From NCBI RefSeq assembly GCF_003367355.1, contig NZ_CP031413.1, positions 744,001 to 808,000 of the forward strand: 64,000 nucleotides of DNA. The letters run 5' to 3'. Position 1 is the first letter of the stretch, and every line of letters starts with the position of its first letter. Below, piece by piece: positions 54,364 to 61,551 of this stretch. A program made the position numbers and the translations under genes. The notes below the pieces were generated by a model that was given only the letters and a program-made list of their open reading frames with translations, ran no database searches and had not been told where the DNA came from. Source of the stretch: Lysobacter sp. TY2-98. Its GTDB lineage: Bacteria; Pseudomonadota; Gammaproteobacteria; Xanthomonadales; Xanthomonadaceae.

Positions 54364-56862
54364 ATGTCCGCTTCGCGCTCTCTCTCCCTCCGCGTTTCCG
54401 CCCTCGCGTTCGGCCTGCTCGCCAGCGGCGTGGCCCTGGCCGATGCCCACCTCGACAACCAGCTCGTCCAGAAGCTCGCCGCCGCCGCGCCGGCCGACCA
54501 GCTCGGCGTGGTGGTAACCTATCGACAGTCCGGTCCGGTGAACGCGACACAGCTCGCGACGCTGAAGTCGCTCGGCATCGAAAAGGGCCGCACGATGCGC
54601 ACCCTGCCGATCGCCGGCGTCATCGCGACACCCGCGGAAATCCGCGCACTCGCCAAGAACGACGACGTCGTCTCCATCTTCTACAACGCGCCGGTGCGCT
54701 ACCTCGACGTCGAGGCGAACCAGATCTCCAGCGTGACGCGCGCGGTCTCGAATCCGGGCGACTTCAGCCGCGCGATTCCGTTCAGTGGCAAGGGCGTCGC
54801 CGTGATGATCAACGACTCCGGCATCGACGCGACGCACGATGACCTCAAGCTCGGCACGCACGTCGTGCAGAACGTGCTCGCGCCGCAGAACGTCCTTGCG
54901 TCGCTCGCGTCCGATGTCGCGCCGGGCATCGTGCCGATGACGTACGCCGAGAACGTGCCGAACTCCGACATCAGCTCCGGCCATGGCACGCACTGCGCGG
55001 GCATCGTCGGCGGCACCGGCGCGCGTTCGAACGGCCTGTATCGCGGCGTGGCCCCGGGCGCGTCGCTGCTGGGCTACGGCTCGGGCGCGGTGATCTCGAT
55101 CCTCGATGCGGTCGGTGGCCTCGACTACGCGGCCACCAACCAGTTCAGCTACCGCGACACCATCCGCGTCGTCAGCAACTCGTGGGGCAGCAGCGGAACG
55201 TTCGATCCGACCAACCCGGTCAACATCGCGACGTACGAGCTCTACAAGCGCGGCATCGTCAGCGTGTTCGCCGCCGGCAACGACGGTCCCGGCGAGGACA
55301 CGCACAACCCGTACGCGCAGGCGCCGTGGGTGATCTCGGTCGGCGCGAGCGAGAAGGACGGCGTGCTGACCGGCTTCTCGTCGCGCGGCAAGCGCGGCGA
55401 AACCGGCACGTTCACCATGCCCGACGGCAAGACGTGGACCTACGTCAACGAGCCGACCATCGTCGCGCCGGGCGTCGACATCATTTCCGATCGCGACCTC
55501 GCCGGCGCGCTGCCGCCGCTCGAAGCGCAGCACGACGCGGAAACGCTCGACCCCGCCTACCTGCCGTTCTATACGCACATGAGCGGTACCTCGATGGCGA
55601 CGCCGCACGTCGCCGGCATCCTCGCGCTGATGTTCGAGGCGAATCCCAACCTCACCCCAGCGCAGGCCAAGGACATCCTCAAGCGCACCGCGACGAACAT
55701 GACCGGTCGCCTGTCGTGGGAAGCGGGTGCGGGTCACGTCAACGCGTACGCCGCCGTCGCCGAAGCGACCAACGTGCGCACCGGCTACGGCGCCACCGTC
55801 AATTCGCTGCGGACGTTCAACTCCAACGCGGTGCTGGTGAAGGGCGCGGATCCGAAGCCGTTCTCGCTGTTCTTCGCGCCGGCCGGCACGGTCGACACGA
55901 TGGAGTTCGATGTCGGTCCTGAAGTCGCGTTCGTCAGCGCGCGTGCCACCGTCGACAACACCGTCGCGCTGGTACTCATCGATCCGGACGGCGAGCAGTA
56001 CGGTTCGTCGATCGCGCTGCCGGCGATCGGCGACACGATCACCGCGGGCGCACCGGGCAAGCCGGGCAAGTGGAAGCTGACCGTGCGTGGCATCGGTTCG
56101 GTGTCGGGCGCAAGCGTGGACCCGCTCAAGGTCACGAATGGTTATGCGGCACCGGGCTACGTCGACGGTGAAGTGAGCTTCCTCAACTCGGGCGGCTACA
56201 GCGGACTCAACGACATCGCCAGCCATCCGGCACGCGAGGCCATCGAGTTCGCCGTCGCGAATCGCCTGGCCGACGGTTATGCCGACAAGACGTTCCGCCC
56301 GGATGCCAACCTCAAGCGCATCGAGCTCGCGCAGTACCTGTCGATGGGCCAGAACATCGGCCAGTCGTTGCCGTTCAACGGACGCTCGAGCTTCACCGAC
56401 CTCGGCACCGGCGCGACGGGCTATGCCTATGCCGAGTCGGCGATTGCACACGGCGGTTCGCTGCGTGACCTCGCGCATTCGCAGGACGGCGTGATGGGCA
56501 CGGTCAATGGCGCATTCCGCCCGAACGACGCCGTGACGCGTGTGTCGCTGGCGTACTCGCTGGTGCAGAGCATGGCCCTGCAGTCGCAGGCCCAGTCGTT
56601 CAGCGGCGACCTCACCGCGTTCTACGACGGCAAGCGCGTGCCGGTCGTCGATGCGGCATCGATCCCCGCGGCGCTGCGCGGCTATGTGCAGCAGGCGCTG
56701 GACCTCGGCCTCATCAATGCGCGCTTCGTGGTGGAGCAGGGCCCGTACGACCTGCAGCCGACGCTCAAGGCCTACTTCGATCCGAACAAGACGGTGACGC
56801 GCGCAGCGTTCGCGGTCGCGGCGGGTCGATACCTCACGGCGTACCGCGCAGCGGAGGATTGA
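54364..56862 (+). CDS. Secreted S8 subtilase with C-terminal SLH-like repeats
   Basis: An 832-residue secreted serine protease. After a signal peptide (about 1-26) come an inhibitor-like prodomain and the S8 catalytic domain. The triad is D151 (MINDSGID), H207 (SGHGTH) and S410 (SGTSMATPHVAG), with the oxyanion N306 (AAGNDGPG). A beta-sandwich (about 510-590) follows. The last 220 residues have three S-layer-homology-like repeats: ADGYADKTFRPDANLKRIELAQYL, SSFTDLGTG to FRPNDAVTRVSLAYSL, and a third ending FDPNKTVTRAAFAVAAG. SLH repeats anchor proteins to cell walls in Gram-positives and are unusual here. I start at 54364, preceded by GGAG. Confidence 0.93.
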   Translation: MSASRSLSLRVSALAFGLLASGVALADAHLDNQLVQKLAAAAPADQLGVVVTYRQSGPVNATQLATLKSLGIEKGRTMRTLPIAGVIATPAEIRALAKNDDVVSIFYNAPVRYLDVEANQISSVTRAVSNPGDFSRAIPFSGKGVAVMINDSGIDATHDDLKLGTHVVQNVLAPQNVLASLASDVAPGIVPMTYAENVPNSDISSGHGTHCAGIVGGTGARSNGLYRGVAPGASLLGYGSGAVISILDAVGGLDYAATNQFSYRDTIRVVSNSWGSSGTFDPTNPVNIATYELYKRGIVSVFAAGNDGPGEDTHNPYAQAPWVISVGASEKDGVLTGFSSRGKRGETGTFTMPDGKTWTYVNEPTIVAPGVDIISDRDLAGALPPLEAQHDAETLDPAYLPFYTHMSGTSMATPHVAGILALMFEANPNLTPAQAKDILKRTATNMTGRLSWEAGAGHVNAYAAVAEATNVRTGYGATVNSLRTFNSNAVLVKGADPKPFSLFFAPAGTVDTMEFDVGPEVAFVSARATVDNTVALVLIDPDGEQYGSSIALPAIGDTITAGAPGKPGKWKLTVRGIGSVSGASVDPLKVTNGYAAPGYVDGEVSFLNSGGYSGLNDIASHPAREAIEFAVANRLADGYADKTFRPDANLKRIELAQYLSMGQNIGQSLPFNGRSSFTDLGTGATGYAYAESAIAHGGSLRDLAHSQDGVMGTVNGAFRPNDAVTRVSLAYSLVQSMALQSQAQSFSGDLTAFYDGKRVPVVDAASIPAALRGYVQQALDLGLINARFVVEQGPYDLQPTLKAYFDPNKTVTRAAFAVAAGRYLTAYRAAED

Positions 56863-56898
56863 TCGCGCTCCCCCACCGCGCGACTCGCGACGCGCAAA

Positions 56899-56927
56899 AA
56901 ACGCCCCGGGTGACCGGGGCGTTTCTT
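56899..56927. terminator. Bidirectional terminator after the protease gene
   Basis: AAACGCCCCGG, loop GTGA, CCGGGGCGTTT, with As before and T-rich sequence after. It can serve the protease gene on the plus strand and the lipoprotein gene on the minus strand. Confidence 0.88.
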
Positions 56928-56949
56928 CTGAGCGCGACGTGCGTGCCGC

Positions 56950-57363
56950 TCAGGTGCCGCGTGCAGCGCGCTCGGCCGCGCGGATCGCATCGACGTCGAG
57001 TGGCCGGATCACTTCGATGCGGCACGACATCGGGGCGACGTTGCGACTGAGCGGCGTCACGCGATCGAAGCGTGCCGAGACGCGGCTCCCGCTGTCGCTG
57101 AGGCTGATCGCCTGCGCCCACTCGAGTTCCGAGCAGTCGGACACTTCGAGCAGCCACGCGCGCGACGGCGACGTCCACACCGCGAGCGCATCGCGCCCGA
57201 GCGGCGTCCACTCCTTGAGCGGCGCGAGATACGGAAAGCTGTCGACCGGCGCGCCGGCGTGTTCGCGATACAGCGCGAGCTTGCTGGCGGTCCTGTCGTC
57301 ACGGCCGGTGGCGCAGGCGGACAGCGACATGGCCAGGAGTGCGAGCAGGGCGAGGCGACGCAT
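56950..57363 (-). CDS. DUF6491-type lipoprotein
   Basis: A 137-residue protein with a lipobox, MSLSAC (Cys at 17). The mature domain has GAPVDSFPYL, PLGRDALAVWTSPSRAWLL and a C-terminal CRIEVIRPLDVDAIR, fitting the DUF6491 lipoproteins of xanthomonads. The two further cysteines (in SDCSE and SCRIE) could form a disulphide in the periplasm. Function is unknown. It is convergent with the protease gene across a shared terminator. Confidence 0.8.
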   Translation of the reverse strand: MRRLALLALLAMSLSACATGRDDRTASKLALYREHAGAPVDSFPYLAPLKEWTPLGRDALAVWTSPSRAWLLEVSDCSELEWAQAISLSDSGSRVSARFDRVTPLSRNVAPMSCRIEVIRPLDVDAIRAAERAARGT

Positions 57364-57455
57364 GGCGGCGGCTCCAAAGCAGGGATGGGCTGATGATGCG
57401 CCGATGCGAAACGCACGGAAGGCCGCCGCGTCGTCCCGTTAAGGCGCGATGCGGC

Positions 57456-57484
57456 TTGCCAACGCCTCCACGCGTCCGTAACAT
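57456..57484 (+). promoter_or_regulatory. Promoter of tRNA-Phe
   Basis: TTGCCA, a 17-base spacer, TAACAT, ending 30 bases before the tRNA. Confidence 0.65.
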
Positions 57485-57514
57485 GCCGCCTCCCACGGCG
57501 ACCCCGTGGTTCGT

Positions 57515-57590
57515 GGCCGGGTAGCTCAGTTGGTAGAGCAGGGGATTGAAAATCCCCGTGTCGGCGGTTCGATTCCGTCCCCGGCCACCA
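57515..57590 (+). tRNA. tRNA-Phe (GAA)
   Basis: The acceptor GGCCGGG pairs with CCCGGCC. The anticodon stem GGGGA/TCCCC holds the loop TTGAAAA with anticodon GAA. The T loop is TTCGATT, and CCA is encoded. Its 3' end is repeated in degenerate form 1.7 kb downstream, marking it as an integration site. Confidence 0.97.
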
Positions 57591-57593
57591 CGA
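57546..57593 (+). repeat. attL-like repeat: 3' end of tRNA-Phe
   Basis: This 48-base segment, from the anticodon loop through the CCA and CGA, matches 59317-59363 with four substitutions and one missing base. It is the left boundary of the island. Confidence 0.75.
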
Positions 57594-57608
57594 ATTCAAG
57601 GCGTTACG

Positions 57609-57633
57609 AAACCCGCACCTCGTGCGGGTTTTT
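57609..57633 (+). terminator. Terminator after tRNA-Phe
   Basis: AAACCCGCAC, loop CTC, GTGCGGGTTT, then TT. It sits between the tRNA and the integrase remnant. Confidence 0.88.
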
Positions 57634-57636
57634 CGT

Positions 57637-57798
57637 TTATGGCGCCAGTGTGCCGTCGATCCGACACGCCGCCCCGCGAAGGTGATCCGCCGCAAGGTGG
57701 GCATACCGCAGGACCATCTCGAAGCTGGCCCAACTGCCCAGCTCCATCAGCTCCTGTAGAGGCGTCCCGTTCTGGACGTGTCACGAGGCCCACGTGTG
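57637..57798 (-). pseudogene. C-terminal remnant of a tRNA-targeting tyrosine recombinase
   Basis: Reading the minus strand from 57798 gives HTWAS, a TGA stop at 57781-57783, then HVQNGTPLQELMELG, SWASFEMVLRYAHLA and a tail ending TGTLAP-like (DGTLAP) before TAA at 57637. This is the end of a phage-type integrase: box II HxLRHTWASW and the catalytic tyrosine in LRYAHL. The codon in the stop position should be TGG (Trp). The usual arginine before HTW is glycine or lies beyond a break, and the rest of the gene is missing. The remnant points towards tRNA-Phe, as integrase genes at tRNA islands do. Confidence 0.8.
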
Positions 57799-57908
57799 CC
57801 CGGCGGCCGAGCACCGGCGAGTGGGCTGAGCATTCGCATTCGGACCGATCTAGAGGACTATGCGCCGGTATGTGCCGCAGGGACGGTGGATTTCCAAAGC
57901 CCAGGCGG

Positions 57909-58796
57909 CTAGCGCCCCGTCTTGTGGCACAGCTCGCGCGGTTTCGTCACTTCGCGGTTGTAGCAGGTGGCAAACGGAAGCGGCCCCATGGCGGCCCCTC
58001 CGACCGCCTCGTGAAGCTGCAACGCTTTATGGAAATACCTGTCCGCAGCGGCCTTGTCTCCTCGCAGAAACGCTGTATCTCCCATGTCGTCGAACATCAG
58101 GGACTGGAGTTCAAGAATCCCTTTAGGAGTTGCTCCGGTGCGCCTCGCGTAATCGATAAACGCGCGCATTTCCTCGTAGGATCCGCCCCATCGCGGCGTG
58201 AGAAACAAGATGTAGCGGCCACGTATCAGCCGATTCGTGGGCAGCATCCTGGTGCCGAACTCCATTAGCTCCTTGCGCGGCGGACGATTCACTCCCTCCA
58301 GCGTCATCATCTGAAATACCGACAAGAAGGGCTTTTGAGTTAGAGGCAGCGACGCGGTGAACTCCGCGAGAGCTTGTTCGTTGTCCAGCCGCATGCCCAG
58401 GAAATTTTCCGGCGGGGTCTCAGACGCCCACTTTGTTCCTCTGGCGGCGGCGCCCCTCCGGGCGTAGAACGTGCCTCGAACGAGATGCACTGCATACGAT
58501 TTTGGAAAGGCGTCCTGCCAGCGATCCAATTTCCGGAGATCGGCACCGTTGAGGTCGTAGAACTGGCGATACGCGTCTCGCAAGTCGGTTTCTGACACGC
58601 GGCCACTCTCGAACTGTCGCTGTAGGGACCTCGTCCCGGCTTCTAGCGACTTGAAATCGTTCAGGCGTAGCTGTCTCAGGAACTCTCCATTGTCCGCCGC
58701 GCGCGAAAACCCGCTGGCGACGAGCGCCAAAAACAACAGAACCAGCCGTGCGAATTGGCCGACAGGGACTTTCTGTGATCCCTCGCGATAACCCAT
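57909..58796 (-). CDS. DUF4034 domain protein, island cargo
   Basis: A 295-residue protein with a signal-like hydrophobic N-terminus (ARLVLLFLALVASGFSRAAD). A DUF4034-type domain follows: NDFKSLEAGTRSLQRQFESG, YRQFYDL, WQDAFPKSYAVHLVRGTFYARRGAAARGTKWAS and helical repeats to the end. The start at 58796 has GGAG 9-12 bases upstream. Proteins of this family occur in scattered accessory loci; function is unknown, and some are near secretion or toxin genes. It is the only intact gene of the island. Its base composition is more AT-rich than the flanks. Confidence 0.75.
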   Translation of the reverse strand: MGYREGSQKVPVGQFARLVLLFLALVASGFSRAADNGEFLRQLRLNDFKSLEAGTRSLQRQFESGRVSETDLRDAYRQFYDLNGADLRKLDRWQDAFPKSYAVHLVRGTFYARRGAAARGTKWASETPPENFLGMRLDNEQALAEFTASLPLTQKPFLSVFQMMTLEGVNRPPRKELMEFGTRMLPTNRLIRGRYILFLTPRWGGSYEEMRAFIDYARRTGATPKGILELQSLMFDDMGDTAFLRGDKAAADRYFHKALQLHEAVGGAAMGPLPFATCYNREVTKPRELCHKTGR

Positions 58797-58804
58797 TGCT
58801 ACTC

Positions 58805-59195
58805 TCCGTTGGCCTTGCAGCCTGTGGCGAACCCATAGAAGTTTCCTGATACCAGGCCATCGTCTGCCGTACCGAGACCGTTCCGCCGATGCAAGCTGGG
58901 TTCGCCCGCTCGTTGTTGGCGCGGAGCACGCCCAGCAACTCCAGCGCGAAGGCGTTGGGGCCGTGCTGGATCGGTTCGGCTGCATCGGGATCGACCGGGC
59001 GGGGCGTGCGGACAGATCGCTTCGAGCCGATAGATTGCTCAGGTTCTCGTTCAGATCTTGCGCCGCGGCACGAGCTGTAGCCCCACTGCTACCAGCTGGA
59101 CGACGTCGGCAACCAGTACGCTCAGCATGACGCCTGCCGCAATCGGCCGCACCAGCGACCACGGCGATTACACGTCGTGGATGTGACCACTCATG
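58805..59195 (-). pseudogene. Frameshifted gene remnant in the island
   Basis: Three minus-strand frames carry pieces of one protein. From 59195 comes MSGHIHDV, a stop, then a membrane segment (PIAAGVMLSVLVADVVQLV). In another frame come DLNENLSNL and HGPNAFALELLGVLRANNERANPACIGG, and finally VSGNFYGFATGCKANGE with a stop just before the DUF4034 start. At least two frameshifts and one stop break it. The parent would be a small membrane-anchored protein of about 120 residues. I do not recognise it. Confidence 0.55.
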
Positions 59196-59316
59196 TTTTT
59201 CCCCTTGCTGTGGGGCCACGATATGCCACTCGACTGGGATGGGCAACGGAACAAGAGCTAGGCAAGTGCAGTAACTGGCTGACTTAGTTGAAAAAGCCGA
59301 GATTGATGGACGTGCC
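59196..59316. other. Right end of the island, no gene
   Basis: About 120 bases between the wrecked gene and the degenerate tRNA copy. AT content is higher than around it. I see no feature other than weak AT-rich promoter-like sequence facing the remnant. Confidence 0.4.
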
Positions 59317-59363
59317 TTGAAAGTCCCCGTGTCGGCGTTCCATTCCGGACCCGGCCACCACGA
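59317..59363 (+). repeat. attR-like degenerate copy of the tRNA-Phe 3' end
   Basis: TTGAAAG, TCCCCGTGTCGGC and CCCGGCCACCACGA are kept, while a G in the T-stem region is lost and four bases differ from the tRNA. It cannot form a functional tRNA. It marks the right boundary of the inserted segment. Confidence 0.75.
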
Positions 59364-59371
59364 TTCGATCG

Positions 59372-59402
59372 AAAAAGCCCGCAGTCGCCTGTGGGCTTTT
59401 TT
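59372..59402 (+). terminator. Terminator right of the island
   Basis: AAAAAGCCCGCAG, loop TCGC, CTGTGGGCTTTTTT with one G-T pair. It is probably the original terminator of tRNA-Phe, displaced by the insertion. Confidence 0.85.
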
Positions 59403-59473
59403 GTTGCGCGGAATTCGCCTTGACCCGGCCCCGCTCAGGGGGTCGAATGATGGGCGGAACTGCGGAGGTCGCC

Positions 59474-60364
59474 ATGAAGCTCTGGTCCATCGACGGCAAC
59501 GCACAGAAGCTCGATGGTGGCGCGATGTTCGGCAACGCGCCGCGCGCGTTGTGGTCGCGCTGGGCAGCCCCGGACGAGCAGGGCCGCATCGACCTGGCCT
59601 GCCGGGCGTTGCTGGCGTCGCCGCTGGCAGGCAGGACCGTGCTGTTCGAGGCCGGCATCGGCGCGTTCTTCGAACCCAGGCTGCGCGACCGCTACGGCGT
59701 CGTCGAAGACCGCCACGTGCTGCTCGACTCGCTCGCCCATGCGGGCTTCCGTCCAGACGGCATTGATGTCGTCGTGCTTTCGCACCTGCATTTCGATCAC
59801 GCGGGCGGCTTGCTCGCGGCGTGGAAGGAGGGTGCGGGGCCGTCGCTCGTGTTCCCGAACGCAACCTACGTCGTCGGCCGCCGCCACTTCGAGCGCGCCC
59901 TCGATCCGCACAATCGCGACCGCGCGAGCTTCATCCCCGCGCTGCCCGGACTTCTACAGTCGACCGGTCGGCTGGAGCTCGTCGACAGCGAGCATTCGCG
60001 CACCCTCGGTGATGCGGTGCGTTTTCATTTCAGCGATGGCCACACGCCGGGCCTGATGCTCGCCGAGATCGTCGCCGCGCATGACGCGAACGGTCATCCC
60101 CATGGCGGCGTCGTTTTCTGTGCCGACCTGATTCCCGGCCGCCCTTGGGTGCACGTGCCGATCACGATGGGATACGACCGCAACGCCGAGCTGCTGATCG
60201 ACGAGAAGAAGGCCTTTCTCGACGACATGCTCGCTCGCGATGTCCATCTGTACTTCACGCACGACCCCGCATGCGCGCTCGCGCGCGTCGTGAAGTCGGC
60301 GGACGGGCGTTTCAGCACGACCAACGAAGTGCCCGCGTTGCAGGCGCGTCCCCTCGCTGCATGA
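59474..60364 (+). CDS. Metallo-beta-lactamase-fold hydrolase
   Basis: A 296-residue enzyme with the MBL metal motif [10 protein letters not shown], plus DGHTPG (histidine ligand) and CADLIPG (aspartate ligand) farther on, and a final FTHDPACA. This is the layout of glyoxalase II/lactonase-like hydrolases. No signal peptide is seen, so it is cytoplasmic. The start at 59474 has GGAG upstream; longer frames start in the island border. It overlaps the next gene (ATGA) and so leads a three-gene unit with the TMEM43-like and MAPEG genes. The substrate is unknown. Confidence 0.88.
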   Translation: MKLWSIDGNAQKLDGGAMFGNAPRALWSRWAAPDEQGRIDLACRALLASPLAGRTVLFEAGIGAFFEPRLRDRYGVVEDRHVLLDSLAHAGFRPDGIDVVVLSHLHFDHAGGLLAAWKEGAGPSLVFPNATYVVGRRHFERALDPHNRDRASFIPALPGLLQSTGRLELVDSEHSRTLGDAVRFHFSDGHTPGLMLAEIVAAHDANGHPHGGVVFCADLIPGRPWVHVPITMGYDRNAELLIDEKKAFLDDMLARDVHLYFTHDPACALARVVKSADGRFSTTNEVPALQARPLAA

Positions 60365-61077
60365 GGCCGATCGCAACGCTCCCGCTGGCCGCGCTGTTCG
60401 CCATCGGCGTGGCGCGCGCGGACGTCGTACCGGAGAACGATCCGGTGCCGTCGAACGCGCTGGAGGATCCCGATTTCCACATCGGCTCGAAGCAGTTCGG
60501 GCTCGAGCGGCGCGTCGAGATGTTCCAGTGGGCGCGCGGCGACGATGGCCGCTACAGCACGATCTGGAACGCGGCGCCGATCGACTCCGGCGATTTCGAC
60601 GCGGCGCATCGCAATCCCGAGCGTCTGCCGATTCGCAATCGCCAATGGTGGGTGGATTCGGTGTCGCTGGATGGACGTCCGCTGCCGCTCGAGGTCGTGC
60701 GCCTGCTCGGCCAATGGAAGACATTGCGACCGAATTTCTCGCGCCTGCCCGGCGATCTCGGCGCGAGCTTCCAGCCCGAAGGCGATGGCCTGGCGAGCAG
60801 CTACAACCCGCTGGCGCCGGCGATCGGCGACGTGCGCATCACCTGGCATGAGTTCGTGCTGCCGCCGCTGGCGGGCAAGGTCGATCTGCGCGACGGAGCG
60901 TGGGCGCTGAGCCCCAAGGCGGCCGCCGCGCCCGCGGTGGCGCGTCCCGCCGTCGACATCGCCGCGGCCGCGCGAACGCCGGCGATTAAGCTGCGCCCGT
61001 GGCTGATCGCGATCGCCGTGGCCGCGCTGGTCGGCCTGTGGTTCCTCACCCGTGCCATTACCGGAGGCAAGTCCTGA
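60361..61077 (+). CDS. Short TMEM43-like protein
   Basis: The 238-residue product has an N-terminal signal peptide or helix ([16 protein letters not shown]) and a C-terminal helix (about 211-230). Between them lie blocks typical of TMEM43 (DUF1625) proteins: [56 protein letters not shown] and [13 protein letters not shown]. Full-length TMEM43 has about 400 residues and four helices, so this copy lacks part of the N-terminal region. Function in bacteria is unknown. The start overlaps the MBL gene stop. Confidence 0.72.
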   Translation: MRPIATLPLAALFAIGVARADVVPENDPVPSNALEDPDFHIGSKQFGLERRVEMFQWARGDDGRYSTIWNAAPIDSGDFDAAHRNPERLPIRNRQWWVDSVSLDGRPLPLEVVRLLGQWKTLRPNFSRLPGDLGASFQPEGDGLASSYNPLAPAIGDVRITWHEFVLPPLAGKVDLRDGAWALSPKAAAAPAVARPAVDIAAAARTPAIKLRPWLIAIAVAALVGLWFLTRAITGGKS

Positions 61078-61478
61078 TGCCCGTCGTCACCCTGCTGGTC
61101 GCCGGCGTGCTCGGCCTGATGTTGATCGCGCTCGCATGGCCGATCGTGATGTTGCGGCGTGGACGCAAGGTCGGGCTCGGCGACGGCGGTGACGCGCTGT
61201 TGCAGCGTCGCATCCGCGTCCACTCCAACTTCGTCGAGTACGTGCCGTTCGCGATGCTGGTGCTCGCCCTGCTCGAAATTTCGGGGCTGGACCGCACGTG
61301 GGTTGCCGCGCTGGGCGGCCTGCTGCTCATCGGACGCCTGCTGCACGTGATCGGGCTGTCGCGGTCGTCGGGCTATTCGTTCGGGCGCTTCTGGGGCACG
61401 TTCCTGACGTGGTCGATGATCATCGCGGCGTCGGTGCTGGCCATCCTCCGCAGCGTCGCGATGCTCACCATCCACTGA
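61077..61478 (+). CDS. MAPEG family membrane protein
   Basis: A 133-residue protein with four membrane helices and the MAPEG signature RIRVHSNFVEYVPFAMLVLALLE. Bacterial members are related to microsomal glutathione transferases and eicosanoid enzymes; activity here is untested. It overlaps the upstream stop by one base (TGATG), with GGAGG nearby at 61063-61067. It ends 73 bases from the convergent aminotransferase gene. Confidence 0.88.
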   Translation: MPVVTLLVAGVLGLMLIALAWPIVMLRRGRKVGLGDGGDALLQRRIRVHSNFVEYVPFAMLVLALLEISGLDRTWVAALGGLLLIGRLLHVIGLSRSSGYSFGRFWGTFLTWSMIIAASVLAILRSVAMLTIH

Positions 61479-61501
61479 GGCGATTTGCTGATCGGTACAT
61501 G

Positions 61502-61526
61502 AAAAAGGCCGGCGAGAGGCCGGCCT
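61502..61526 (-). terminator. Terminator of the aminotransferase gene
   Basis: On the minus strand: AGGCCGGC, 5-base loop, GCCGGCCT, followed by TTTTC. It lies 26 bases beyond the aminotransferase stop. Confidence 0.82.
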
Positions 61527-61551
61527 GTCTTCTCTCGCAGAGCGAGTTCGT

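Larger units (their letters stand above)
57546..59363. mobile_element. Decayed 1.8-kb genomic island at tRNA-Phe
   Basis: The segment between the tRNA 3' end and its degenerate copy holds, all on the minus strand, a truncated tyrosine-recombinase remnant next to the tRNA, an intact DUF4034 gene, and a frameshifted gene remnant. These are hallmarks of an integrated element. It is small and broken, so it can no longer move. G+C looks lower than in the neighbouring genes, especially from 58000 to 58800. Confidence 0.75.
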
